Notes: generated by a model not told the origin, from the sequence alone. Shown: positions 33,800 through 45,599, numbered from the stretch's first letter. The stretch: 64,000 nucleotides of DNA from Tanypteryx hageni (GCA_028673005.1 CM054113.1:169987337-170051336); one strand, 5' to 3'. Translations and numbers: made by a program.

Positions 33800-34530
33800 A
33801 GCACAATAGTCCGTGGGATTGGAATGAGACTTGTTATCCACATGCACGATGGCAAACTGTCTCTCCACTAGGTATACAGTGGACTATATACTTCTCTTTT
33901 AAACTCTATTTGCATATGAAGGAAGATAGTCGAGCGGAAGCTGAAGGTCTAGCTGCGTTCTTATTCATACGAAACGGAAAAGGATAAGGTGCGAAAATGA
34001 ATGAGAAAGAAAGACGGTAGACACGTGGGCTGTTGGCGACAGAGAGAGAGAGAGGGAAAGCTTGGGGATCGGCATATGGCGGGAGGTGAGAGAGCGAAGT
34101 AGCGGAAAACGAGGGCGAGGTGCGAAGATAGAATGCAGTGGAAGGATAGATAAGAAGATAGATATCTTAAGGGTGGCGAACCTTCGCGAGTTCGTGAACC
34201 GTAGCTGTCGAAAAAACGCAATGAAATTTTTACCTTTTAACCCTTAATGTGCTTAGGTAAGATTCCATTAGCAGATCCCCCCTGGCATATGTAGGGATAA
34301 AATGTAGGGGATTGAAAATAACTTGCTAAATATAACGCATTTAAATATTAAATAATTAAAGTTTTCAGACTTATTTTATTGATCAGTTACTTAGGTATAT
34401 ATGACAGAAAATACTGAAACGTGTCTATAGTGAGCTGATTTCGAAAGCAACTATGCACGGCCGTTGGTTGCGAAGAATGCTTAAACACAATCTTTAAATT
34501 CAAATGAAAATTATCGAGCTCGTATTATAA
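33800..34530. other. unique DNA, no gene seen
   Basis: A short GA-rich piece lies at 34,040-34,120. The rest is AT-rich, with no recognisable feature. Confidence 0.45.
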
Positions 34531-34538
34531 CTAAAAAA

Positions 34539-34637
34539 TTCAAGAACAAGCACTTAAAAAAATGTTCTCAGGTACATCCAATAGTTGTGGGTATTAGAGA
34601 TATCTGAAACAAGTATTTTTAAGTGCTTGTTCTTGAA
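34539..34637. repeat. perfect 22-bp inverted repeat with 55-bp loop
   Basis: Arm 34539-34560 (TTCAAGAACAAGCACTTAAA plus AA) is exactly complementary to 34616-34637. No clear target duplication is visible. It could be a tiny MITE or a hairpin. Confidence 0.8.
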
Positions 34638-34639
34638 CA

Positions 34640-35470
34640 GTCTTTACAGGTTTAAGTAAGTTTATTTATTTAACTCACAGAGCATCACAAAAGAGTGAAA
34701 AATAATATAACGGCTGAATATTCTATCAAGTAATGTCACGATAAAAAAGTGGTCGTCTCCAAATAAAACAAAAGCATTTTATACTCTCTTTCTATGACAT
34801 TAATCATTGTCGATTGTTTTAAGACCTTTAATGGGCGTTGAAAACAGCAAAAAAGCGTGATATGCGTCTACTTGTATGGTACTCTTGTAAAATTAGTCTC
34901 ACGATTATCTTAGATTCGCTTAAGATTAATATGGACCAATATAAGATTACACCTTCAAAACCAAGATCAATAGTCTCTGCTTCAACCTGCAATCCTAAAT
35001 TACAGTGTAATTTTGGATTCATATGAATACATAATACTGTGAAAACCAAGAAAGTTTTCTTATTTGAAAACAGCCCCAAACAAAATTGGCTAACGTGATA
35101 AACAAAAAAATTCTCTAATTTGCAAATAGCTCCAGAACAAAAACACGTTATAAATCGCGCAAAACGAGACATACATGTATTCCAGTTTTCCGGTATAAGT
35201 CACTGAGAAAAACATAAAGCTAGAAGAAAGCGACAAAATCCACGAAATTGCGATCCAAGTTATTTATGTCATTCCTTAGAATATCTCACGCGCCACTTTG
35301 CTTCATTCAAGATTAATATATAAGCAAATAGCGGTCGAGAATGAAGCAGTACACAGATAACAGTGTGACACATATGGCTGACGGTTGAATAAATCCCGAG
35401 TCAACATAGCAACAACAGAACAAAAGACGGTAGATAAATAATAAACACCACCTTCAAATACCGACAAAAA
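34640..35470. other. AT-rich unique DNA, no gene seen
   Basis: No exon or transposon motif recognised; open frames are short with no family signature. Confidence 0.45.
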
Positions 35471-35474
35471 CTCA

Positions 35475-35547
35475 TTCCTCATGAGAGAGTCGAACTCTCG
35501 ACCCCTGGTTTAGGAGACCAGTGCCCTAACCACTGAGCTAAGGAGAC
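35475..35547 (-). pseudogene. tRNA-Thr-derived pseudogene with CCT anticodon
   Basis: 73 nt. Anticodon stem CTGGT/ACCAG and T stem GAGAG/CTCTC are perfect and boxes A and B are intact. The acceptor stem has two mismatches (G·A, C·T) and the D stem is GGGC/GCTC. The anticodon loop CTCCTAA reads CCT (Arg), one base from the CGT of its relatives. TTTTT lies a few nt downstream. Probably a pseudogene, but the perfect anticodon and T arms are notable. Confidence 0.7.
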
Positions 35548-35597
35548 ACTCAACTGAACGCCCTATGGCAAACGAGGACCAAGTGATGGAAATTATA

Positions 35598-35985
35598 AAT
35601 AAAACAAATAAAAATAAAATTTTTAAGTTCTAATACCTTTTCTAAAGCGCACAAAAAGTGTAAAAATAAAAATATTGCAATTTTGTTATTAATAACTTAT
35701 ATAAAACGCACTGAATTAAAAAAATAAATTATTGAATTATTAGAGATATTGAATATATAAACGTTATGTTGCAACTCTAATAATTAGTTCAGATGTCTTC
35801 AAGTATGCAACAAAACTTTTATATATTCAATATCTCTATTAATTAAATAATTTTTTAAAAAAATTTCAGTCAGTGCGTTTTATATAAGCTATTAATAAAA
35901 AATTATAATATTTTTATTTTTACACTTTTTTGCGCTTTATAAAAGTTATTGATTTAAAAAATTTATTTTTGTTTTCTTTTTAGTC
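35598..35985. mobile_element. AT-rich fold-back element (long inverted repeat)
   Basis: Two arms of about 150 bp (roughly 35,600-35,765 and 35,818-35,985) are near-complementary. Left-arm phrases such as AAGTGTAAAAATAAAAATAT and CTTATATAAAACGCACTGA reappear inverted in the right arm. The central part contains GTTGCA…TGCAAC. No coding and no clear target duplication. Fold-back MITE is the likely class. Confidence 0.75.
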
Positions 35986-36039
35986 TTAATGTAAAATATA
36001 TATGTTTATATATTTTTCAAAATTTAAATTTTTTGACTA

Positions 36040-36830
36040 ACTAGGGAGATGCCCGTTGAAATTCTACGGGAAAGTTTTTAATTAAAATTTCGTGAGTAGA
36101 TTATCCAAGTCAATGGTACCCAATTACACTAAACCGGCAATTAAGCAAATCACAAAAAATGCGTCAAATTCTCGCGTTAAAAACTGATCTGTTGATCAAT
36201 TCGATGTGTATTCAAAAATCGATGGCAGGAAAATTAACTTTTGTTCTTTTAGGCGATCGTTATTTCACGTCTTGACCTCCTACGATGGTGCAAGGTAATT
36301 TTAATATGCGAATGATTAATGTTGTACATTCTGATGTATTCCTTCTCGCATATAACGCAACGAAACATTTCCCTCTCCTCTCTCTCTCTCTCTCGTGTTA
36401 AAAGCATTCAAAGCACGCTTTCACCCATAAGGATTGAAACAATAGAATAGAATTTCGAGGTTTAACAATGCAACTCGTTGGCAAGGCAACATCCCGTTAT
36501 AATGGCCAGATTTCCTGAAAATATGTAAATTAAACGTTTAAAATGAGGGATTTGGAAATGCAGGCGGAAAAAGATGAACATAGTAAGAATCTATAATTTT
36601 TTCTTTAAAATGGTTTAGATCCAAATATCGTAGGTCAATTATTTCTAATTTAGACCTCAAAAAGATTAAAAGCCTACACGTCAAAAAGTCGACGTTTTCG
36701 TGATATTTTATGGAAAATGGAAATTTCTTCCTTAGAGTCGAACCCGTGTCGTTTTTCTAAATATTTTTTCGTAAATCACTCTTAATATGTGAATAAAGCA
36801 TTTTGCCAAATTTTTATTTTCTATTTCGAT
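36040..36830. repeat. Helitron/DINE-like diverged fragment
   Basis: Starts with AACTAGGGAGATGCCCGTTG, resembling the start of DINE-type Helitrons, and has body text (CGATGGCAGGAAAATTAAC, TTCTTTTAG) matched loosely at 48,260-48,400. A (CT)n piece lies at 36,370-36,395. Family assignment is tentative. Confidence 0.4.
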
Positions 36831-36846
36831 ATATATATATATGAAT

Positions 36847-38153
36847 TTTCGGTGCTTGCATACTGCAAGAGCTAAAAAATCACCATATACCAAGATCTAA
36901 ACTCGTAAATACACCAAAGCGATCTCCAGGACAACAAAACTTCAGTCACGTGGAGCCTTTATGTATTAGATAATAAATTCCATGAGTAATAGCAGTATAT
37001 TTATAACTTTCCGTAAATTTAAGGTAACTATCCGTAATTTCCAAATTCTCTGACAATCAGCTCGTGTCCTAGTTTTCGTATTTCAAGTTTCGTGACTCAG
37101 ATCGACCTGCATGACCAATAAGAATAATCATCAATAAGACAAAAATTACGGAAAAATTAGGATATTTTGTGTTAAGGTTATGACATCATCATCCGTGCCT
37201 TTAGCACGTATTTGGATTTAAAAATTGCGAAATAGGTATGAATCCATTATATTTAACAATTGAAAAGAGTTAAAATTTCTCGAAAAATTACGAAACACAA
37301 CATTAAAATACCTTTCAAGTTTTACCTTTACAACTATCAGGTCTGCTTCTCCTATTTTGATCCCTTATAGGTCTGGAGAAAAACAAACCTATTCGCTCTT
37401 TCCTACAGTCGATAACCCTAATTTAATCGTCATGTTTGGGCTTTCATTAGTACGTAACAATTTCAGTTATCTATGATACCCTCAATCGCAGTGCGTGATA
37501 CAATTAGTGTTTTGGATAGAGTAAAATCTTTAACGGAAGAAAATATTGGTTATGATGTTTTCATAATATGCATGATATTGAAAATTACAATAAGTTAACT
37601 TATATGCTTATGGGAATAAACTTGATGTTAATTCGATTAAAGAAAAATGAAAAAATATATTTCCGTAACTCGAATAACTTTTGCATTTCTTTGAGATCCG
37701 AGTTATGGAAGTTCGTTAAAAGCAGTGAGGTCGTTGCCATAGTATTTAAAAAATTTCCATTATTGAAAAGAGAAAAAATTCACACATTTTTCTATAAAAA
37801 GCAAATATTTACAATAATACGGCATGTATTTGAATTTTGTTTTAAAAAATTAAGAACTCCGTTCTTTCAGATAGATAACTCGTCCTTTTTCGAATTCGTA
37901 TCCCAATTTTAAGTAATTTAAAAAGGCATTTTTAGAAAGCCTTGCACTGAATCCCATGCCTTTCTTATGGGGTATTGAAATTAAATATTGGGATTAAAAA
38001 GACCCCTTAAATATGAACGTTTTTGTGATTTTTGATTTTGCTTGTTGTTTATGCCACTCGACCTACCTACGTACCAAATTTCAGATTTCTAGCCCTTCTA
38101 GAAGTACGTAAGAGTTTTGTGTCAGTGGGACAGTGAGGAACAAGTATTATAGA
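36847..38153 (-). mobile_element. non-autonomous Helitron, copy 2
   Basis: It aligns along most of its length with 502-2027. On the minus strand it starts TCTATAATACTTG after an A (38,154) and ends beyond a GCTTGCA/TGCAAG hairpin at about 36,854-36,869, next to a short TA repeat. It lacks the roughly 180-base extra block of copy 1. The 114-residue frame at 37568-37912 is not conserved in copy 1 as an open frame and is not accepted as a gene. Confidence 0.7.
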
Positions 38154-38159
38154 TATAAA

Positions 38160-38785
38160 TGTGAAGTTAATATAAAAGTTATTAAAAATGGTTAGGCTTA
38201 TACCCTTTCCTGTCCATACACGATGTGGTGCGAAGCGATTTAAAAAGAGATATGAGAGGATACCTAAGATATGCGACGAGAGAAAAATACGGACTCGAAG
38301 GAAAAGGAGTATCCAAAGAATAAGATGATGAGTCAACTGCTAAATATTGAGAGAAAGAAGGCGTAGAATAGGCGGAGGTCAACGAGAAAGGTAGGAGAAG
38401 ACAAATAGAGAAGGAAATAATTTCAGAATTGTTTTAAAATATGGGTTGAGATTTTTATCTGATAAATGATACGGGGCACTCCTGAAAAAATAAAGAGATT
38501 GAATAATAACTATGCTTATATCAACAATAAGGTATCTGCCCTAAAAATAGTTCACAGATCATCGGTTTTAATTGATAAACATATATAAAGCTGCCATTGG
38601 AATAAACGAAACTTAAGGAAAACAAATTGGCAAAAAAGTTGGTTCATAAATAGAAAAAGAAAATATAAATCTCACTACAAACAAAAATTGCTAACGACCG
38701 AAAAATGCATTCTTATAAACTTATGAAATCGCGAGCCTACAATTGAAATGCAATTACCATTTGGAACCCACTACCATAGTAAAAT
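38160..38785. other. purine-rich and AT-rich DNA, no gene seen
   Basis: No protein motif recognised. Purine-rich text at 38,230-38,430 recalls the flanks of the other tRNA-like loci. Confidence 0.4.
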
Positions 38786-38788
38786 CGA

Positions 38789-38861
38789 TGCTTCCTGAAA
38801 GAGTTTAACTCACGACCCCTGGTTTACGAGACAAATGCTCTAACCACTGAGCTAAGGAGGC
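38789..38861 (-). pseudogene. tRNA-Thr(CGT)-like pseudogene
   Basis: 73 nt with anticodon loop CTCGTAA. Mismatches in the acceptor (C·A) and anticodon stem (T·C), and box B is damaged (GTTAAACTC). A TTTT run follows on the minus strand. The downstream flank (AATTGAAATG…TGGAACCCAC) matches that of the copy at 14779. Confidence 0.75.
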
Positions 38862-39461
38862 CTTCAATACACGAATATTTGCTCAATGGTTGCAAGTAAA
38901 ATAAAAGGAATTGCGTATTTAAAAAAAGGAAGAAGAGGATTTATATCTATTCACATATTGGCGACGAAGGTCTAGAAACTTAGAGATGGTAAGAAAGGGA
39001 AGATATTTGAAGAAAAATATGGTCTCGAACAAAGGAGAAAAATGCAGAAATTGAGGAAAATCGAAAACCTAATTTAAGACGATTAGTCAGCAAGGAAAAT
39101 AAAACCGAGAAAGTAAATTAAAATACTAAATTACAAAAAATTAATAATTGTGCAAGTTACATTGTGGTTTATGTGATGCCGCTTACTCAGTCATGTAGCC
39201 GCAAAAACAATTGATTGATGTTCCTTTCCGAAACAAAGTAGACATCTTCAGTGATAATTCACTGATGGTTTCTTATAAATCTTTATTACTAGGACAATAG
39301 CAGAAGTAGATAACCTGCACTATTTAAGTAAAAGGAAACACGAGAAGAAAAATTCGGAAAGCCTTAAATATAATGCTGCAACTAAAAACGCACGCTAATT
39401 ACAACGGAAGGGTGAGAAATCATGAACTCTACGAATTCTCATAAGTTCCTACAAAAATTGA
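38862..39461. other. spacer between tRNA-like loci
   Basis: AT- and purine-rich DNA with no gene. AAAGTAGACATCTTCAGTG near 39,235 matches AAAGTAGTCATCTTCAATG near 14,499, a sign that larger blocks around the tRNA loci were duplicated. Confidence 0.45.
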
Positions 39462-39534
39462 CGCATCCTGAGAGAGTCGAACTCGCGACCCCTGGTTTAC
39501 GAGACCATTGCTCTAACCACTGGGCTAAGGAGAC
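39462..39534 (-). pseudogene. tRNA-Thr(CGT)-like pseudogene
   Basis: 73 nt, anticodon CGT, good box B (GTTCGACTC). Single mismatches in the acceptor, D, anticodon and T stems. TTTTT lies a few nt downstream. The 101- and 104-residue frames overlapping this locus are artefacts. Confidence 0.75.
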
Positions 39535-39867
39535 CCTCAAAATACTTTCACCGGCGATTCGTTCATTAAAGCGAGAAAATTCAAATAATTTTCTTTTTGT
39601 TCGTTTAAAAAAATATGCATTGAAAATGACCGAATCAAGAACTATTCCACAATTATCTCTCACTGGCATAATCCTCTTTTTATTTCTTCTATGCGATTGG
39701 CAGGTTGTTGCGGTAATTAAAAGATGAAGTGTGTATATACATTCACAAACCATAATTTAGGAGATTGACAGAGGATGCACAATCCAGAGAGAGATGGAGT
39801 GGATACCAGCCGCTCTCAAGCTATGGCAAGGAGAGATGACTTATATCAGTCGGGGGTAGGAAAATAT

Positions 39868-40000
39868 AAGCAGAGAGGAGAGATGGGAAAGTAAAACGAG
39901 TGGGGGAGAGGGAGGGGAGAGAGAGAGGGAGTTAGGGAGATGGAAGAAGTTAAACTGGGCACGAGCGAGGGACAGAGAGAGAGAGGGAAAGAAAGATTTT
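39868..40000. repeat. polypurine tract with GAGAG clusters
   Basis: GAGAGGGAGGGGAGAGAGAG-type plus strand immediately before the GCCATCTGG/GCCATTTTT block. A candidate GAGA-factor binding stretch (inference). Confidence 0.7.
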
Positions 40001-40018
40001 TGAGAGCTTTTTTGTGTA

Positions 40019-40027
40019 GCGCCATCT
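40019..40027 (-). promoter_or_regulatory. CTCF-like motif match
   Basis: The minus strand reads CCAGATGGCGCTA around these bases, the longest CTCF-like agreement in the window. A second GCCATTTTT lies at 40,052. Binding is inferred only. Confidence 0.35.
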
Positions 40028-40099
40028 GGCGATGGGTGACGCTCTCTTTACTGCCATTTTTACGCAGATGACTGCTTCTCTGCGAGATGTTGGATTGTG

Positions 40100-42895
40100 C
40101 CTAATGCATAATATCATTATTCCGATTCTCCTTCTTTCCCATTCCCTCCATCCATGGGAACCCTACCTCCCTCTCTCCCTCACACACATTCTCTCCTTCC
40201 AAGTTCCATACTATAAACCCCTTTCTCCGGAGAGGAAGGAAACTACAGCAGAGAGACTCGTTTTACTGGCGCTGATGTCGCGGAAAAAGGCGACGGAAAC
40301 CCTGTTATATGAGTATTTTTTATTTGAGGTGAGAGGAAAGGGGATTGCGTGCGGCGTTGGAGGCTGGGCGGAAACAGGCTGGAGGTGAGGTTAGAGTAGA
40401 GGTGAAGAAAGAGGTAGGGTGGAAAGTAGAGGTTATGGGAAGGAGTGGGGAAAGCTAACAGAGAGAGGCCAGAAGAGGGAGAGGTTAATGGATGGGGAGA
40501 GTCAGGAGGGAGGGAGGAGGAGAGAGAGAAAAAGACATGCCGAGGGGAGGCAAAGGTGTACTGTAATTTCTGGGCAGAAATAAAATGAGAGGTTAAAAAA
40601 TAAAGAAACCGGAATTGCGAGGGGAAATTAATTTAGCTCAATTACTAGCGTGCCTAAGCATCTCCAGGTTGCGGCGACCCAAAGGCGAGAAAATGGCTAT
40701 CTTGACTAATACGCTAGAAAAAATGTAAATGGGATGGAAAGACGAAGTAGATTACATAAAAAGGTAACATACACGTTCCAAATATTAAAATTGAGAAATT
40801 GGAAGTCGCAATTTTTCGGCCGTGTTTCAATGAACAATATGTGAAATTCAACTGATTTGTGTTGCATAGTTGGTTAAACCATTTCAGGAGATGGACATGC
40901 ACGATTTCATGGCTCAACCAACATGTTCAATGGCGCGGCAACAATGAGGAAAGTTTCAAGTTGTCTTGATCAAATTTTCATAAAAAGAAGGAAAGCCATA
41001 CTAGCGAACTAAACTTGAACTATCAAAAGACGTATGCATCAAGATGAAATTTTAGAATGAGCTCCGTTGCGCTGAGGCTAATGATTATTTTTTTCTAAAT
41101 ATAATAGGTGTATTTCAATCACAAAACGGTAAAGTTTATTAGTACTTGATGGACTTTGATTTATTCATTCGTTTAAAATTTGATAGAAAATCCTTAATCG
41201 TTGATATTAAACTTTATTTGTTTTCCACTTTTTTATCTTGAACTCTTTTAACTCGATATTCGCTGAAAAACATAATAATTGAAAACTTAATCCAGTAGAA
41301 CTGTGTAGAATTTTGGCGAAGTTTTTCTAATTATTCGCTTTTTCTTTTGTTTTTAAGCAATGAAATTCCAGATATTTATCGATGACGTAGTTCAGTTGTT
41401 GTTTGTTCTGCTACCCAGATAAATTTAACATGTAATGTAAAAATTTACTTGGTGTTTGCATTAACTCTTAAAATCATGAATTTCATTGGAAGAATAAATG
41501 TTTTTATTTGAAATTGAAACTTAATTTGAAATATTTTAGCAATTACTTGAACCAGTTTTTAGATCATAAGCCATACACTTTCGAATATATTTTCTATCCG
41601 CTACAATATGCATCAAAAGTTATCAAAATAATGTACTTGAATATCCATAAAAATGGACATGGTGACTGAAAAGATTAAAAAAATTGGCTGTCCGTTGCAG
41701 ATCTGCTTGCAATACAAAGTAGTAAAGATAAGAGAAATAAATAAAGAAATAATGAAAGTTATGAAAGAAAAGAAATGCGAACGACAGAGTCATAGTGACG
41801 TTCTTACCGAATTGGTTCGAGATAAATTTTCTTTTTTTCTTATCACCTATGATGCATCGTTAAAAATTACTCGAACAGAGAATAATGTTTTTCGTAAAAT
41901 TTAAAACGTCAATTTAAAATTTCAATTTAAAAATTATAGTGTAAATGCTAGTCAAATGACGGATTTCAATAATATTTAACAGCTGCATATTGTTTTATAT
42001 CTATTTGAACTGGCAAGGACTTTCTTCCATAAAAGAAAGAGCCGTGAAATCATGGTTTCGTATGATAAATAGTTTTAGATCAGTTAATTCACATTTTTGC
42101 CAACGCACTTGCATCCAAATGGATTTATATCGGAATATTGGAAATATAAAAAGGAACGTTCACTGTAATTATATGTTAAATTGCGAAGTATTCTACAGGA
42201 ATTTTTTGAGAAGCACATTGATTGATTGATATTATTTTATAACTTTGGACAAAGCAAATTTTAAGTACATTTCATTTGCTGAATATGTGTACCTTGAAAT
42301 AAATCAAATGAATAAAAAAATGTACAATTTTCAGTGCAAGGTTTTTATTATACCGGATTTGTGAAATTTTCAAGGCAATTCATTTGACCCTTTAGTTCAC
42401 ATACTGCTCTACAGAGACGCACTTCGAAACGATTCATCTATGTTGAACCGCAGTACGTTTTTCCCCATTTAAGCGGGAGAGATATAAGAGTTGGTAAGAA
42501 AAGAGGGAGAGGTTACAGCCGTGGGAATAGTTTGAGAGAACTCTAGATTGGTAAATTCACAAAGACTGAGAGAATGGAGGAGGAGGGTCAGCATAAGGGA
42601 AACGAAGTATAATAACAAAAAAGTGAAACGGCACTTTAACCGCACGCCAAAACAATCGATAATTTCGCGAGATTGGGGTCGAAATGGGAGACGTATAAAA
42701 AGGGCGACGGGAGGGTAAATAGAAAAGGGAGGGAAGTTGGGTACTACACAATATCCTCCTTTTGATAAGGGGACCGAAGGAAATAAAAAAAATATGTTCA
42801 GAAGAGCAGCGCTAATGGGCTGTTGTCGCTGACCATATTGAGACGCCATGAGAGCGGATGCCTCAAGGAGCGAGTAAAGCAGAATATTTAAAAAA
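40100..42895. other. non-coding DNA, no gene supported
   Basis: A purine tract spans 40,390-40,550, then AT-rich unique DNA. The plus-strand frames at 41653-41904 and 41990-42229 match no family I know. A polyadenylation-like AATAAA at 42,299 and 42,311 follows, but there is no splice or promoter support. Confidence 0.4.
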
Positions 42896-42899
42896 AAAT

Positions 42900-43460
42900 C
42901 TAAATGGAGTACGGCGAGTGAGTTTTAGAAGTGGAATAGGGGGCGTGGAGGGATGGGGTAGAGGGTGTCAGGAGTATTGGGAACAAAGAGGATGGTAGTA
43001 ACAAGGGAAATGGAGTAAGAAATGGATAAGGGGAAATTCTTGAAAGGAAAAGGAGAGAGGTGGAGATAAGAGTGAGACAGAGAGAGTGGAGACTTGAGAG
43101 AAAGAGAGAGAAGAAATAATAATAAAAAACAATTGAACGCGTGCGTGTACGCATGCTCCCCATTCACTCTCATTTTTACGCTACACATATCCGAACCACG
43201 GACTTTATTCTCCCTACTCTTTCTGTTTTCTCCTTCTCACTCTATCTTTCTCTCCCTCCATTTCGCTATCTCTCCTCTCCTTCGCTCTCTCTTCCTCTCT
43301 AGACTAGCAATAGAGAGAGAGAGAAAGAAAGAGATGAGATGGGTTGGGGAGGGCAAATCGGAGACCGTAGACGAAAGGGAGAGAGTGAGAGAGGAGGCCG
43401 GAGGCAGAAAGAGAGAGGGAGAAGGGGTTACTACGGAGGATAACAATAGATCTCCTTTTG
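42900..43460. repeat. GA/CT tracts switching strand
   Basis: The plus strand is purine-rich (42,900-43,125), then pyrimidine-rich (43,210-43,305), then purine-rich again (43,308-43,440). The CT-to-GA junction near 43,306 can fold on itself. Open frames here are low complexity. Confidence 0.7.
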
Positions 43461-43859
43461 TTTTCCCTCTTTAAACGTTAACAATGGCGGAACTTGATGG
43501 ACTCGCTCTCTCTCTCGCTCACTCCAGCAGTCGTGCGCGCGCGCCTCTTCCCACTCACCCGCTCTTTCCTCGTCTCTCTCTCTCCCATCCCCGTGACCAG
43601 CGCTGCGCTCCCCTGCCCATTGTTTTGCATTGTTGCGACAGAGGAGCCGTAAGTATTTCGCTCAAAGTGGCGTTCACCGAGAAAAGAGAGAAGGGTAAAG
43701 GGGGAGGAGAGCAGGAGAGAGAGAGAGAGATGGGTAGCACTAGAATAAAAAAGAGGGAGAGGAGTAAGGGGTTATGGAGGGAGAGAGTACACTATGAGTG
43801 AGGTTTGGAGTGGAAGGAAGTTAGCTGGATGATTTCGAGGAGTTTATGAACGAGGAAGG

Positions 43860-44405
43860 GAAAGGGATGAAAGGGAAAACTCTTTTATTCCTTAACTATG
43901 GGCATTGAACACCAATGTACACAACACGAAGAAATATCCTCGCCCCTTTTCGATGCTTAAGTCCCTTAGTAAAGGAGAGAATATACATATATACACAATT
44001 AAAGATATTAGAATATTGAAATGCATGCAAAAATACGAATGTACACACACAAAGTTTTAGATTGACAGAGTGAAATTATGTAAGTTAATAAAAACTAAAT
44101 ATATTGAGTTGATTCCGAATTAAGAAAAGAGTACCAGAAACTGGTTTGTGATGTTATGACATAAAGATTTTTAGAATCAGTCAGTGAATCGCCACTGATG
44201 ACAGATTCTACACACACCCACACACAATTATATATAGAGATATATCAAAAATGATGCTCCAGTTTGAATTGCTTATATTTAATTAAGTATTTAATTACGG
44301 CATTGTTTCTCATATCAAAACACCCATGAAGTACAGGAGATTTTATTCATGCGAAAACATTTTCACTACTCTTTGTAGACGTTAACTGATTTTTTTCATG
44401 AATGA
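43860..44405. other. AT-rich unique DNA, no gene seen
   Basis: No family motif; short ACACACAC pieces near 44,043 and 44,212. Confidence 0.45.
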
Positions 44406-44411
44406 TGCTCT

Positions 44412-44498
44412 TTAAGTGATGCTCTTTACAACAGCTTTGATTTCATCCTTCAATTGGTCAACTGTGTCTGGAGTATTCTTGTATACTTTATCCTCAAA
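44412..44498 (-). pseudogene. Tc1/mariner-like transposase C-terminal fragment
   Basis: Minus-strand translation gives FEDKVYKNTPDTVDQLKDEI, then KAVVKSIT and a stop. This resembles the end of Tc1/mariner (IS630-type) transposases just after the last catalytic residue. Upstream, SPQSDLN may be the decayed SPDL box in another frame. The rest of the enzyme is not recognisable and no inverted repeats were found. Confidence 0.45.
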
Positions 44499-45471
44499 TA
44501 TTGCAATAAGAGATAAATAGATTCAAATCTGACTGTGGAGAAAATCACCGAAGAAATAGTAGCTGCAGTTATGGAGAATTTCAGTATCTATGTGGCGAAG
44601 AAACTGACATTTTGGTGACGGAATCGGAATATTTACAAGGAAACGTACCAATAAACTGCAGATCGTGTGATTGTACGCATTAATGTAAAATATTTTCAAT
44701 TTAAGAATGATGGATTCGAAGCGTTTTTCAAAATATATAAACCCTTTTTCTTAAATTTGCCTTATTATATTTTCGAAAAACGTATTTATGACGACCATAT
44801 GAAGATACGCATTATCTCTTTTTAAAAAAATCACTGATCGCAATGGTTCCTATTGACGTACTGAATAGCTATAATAATCAAAGCATGGAAAAATCATATT
44901 CAAAACTCTCAACCTGATGTCATTGATGTTTCATCAATTCTAGATTTTAACATGCCTACTCACTATACACACACAAGAAAAGAGTTATCATTGCAATGCT
45001 TGGTAACATTATATCAGACATTGTTAAAATTAACCAACGCATTTCTAGTTTAACTCAAGCTTTATTAATCATGCCAAATAAAAGATATTTCCATCATCTA
45101 ATCATTAAAATTTTCTGTTGGTATTCTACTAAAATATTACTGAAAACTAATGGGAATCGGATTTACCTACCTTCGCTCTTACAAGTCGAAAGAAGTTCCT
45201 CTTGAGGCAGCATTATTACCACTCATTGATGGTCAAGGTTCTCACAGGATTGAGAACTGACGGGAATATAAAAGATATCTTGCAGGAAACTGAGGAATGG
45301 CAGTATTGCTCTCTGAAATGGGAAAATTTATTTTATCGAAACTTGCCAGCACTCATTAAAAGGATAAAAATATTTTTTTAAAGTTTAGCTTAAGAAAACT
45401 GCAAACCATTCTTACAATCACCTGGGTTGCTATGCTTTCATGATTTAGACTTATTATTGAGCTCATAAGTA

Positions 45472-45595
45472 CAGTCGAACCTCGGTAAATCAGGCGTCCA
45501 ATACTCCAATTTTTGATGAGTTAAAGTGGACTCAAAGTTTGTATAAGCTATTTAATATATCTTCCGTTTAGGTTCGAGTTACCGAGTTTCGAAGC
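45472..45595. mobile_element. pogo/Tigger-type MITE, about 124 bp
   Basis: Starts after TA with CAGTCGAACCTCGGTAA, a typical Tigger-like terminus. Inward from the right it reads GCTTCGAAACTCGGTAA, next to TA at 45,596-45,597. A second CGAACC/GGTTCG pair lies within. No coding. Confidence 0.65.
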
Positions 45596-45599
45596 TAAT

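Noticed and set aside
37568..37912. 114-residue frame inside Helitron copy 2
   Set aside because: The matching part of copy 1 is broken, so the frame is not maintained.
39422..39753. Two frames of just over 100 residues on opposite strands
   Set aside because: Both read through the tRNA-like locus at 39462-39534, and neither has a known motif.
41653..42229. Two plus-strand frames (83 and 79 residues) followed by AATAAA signals
   Set aside because: No recognised family and no visible splice or promoter logic. AATAAA is common in AT-rich DNA.
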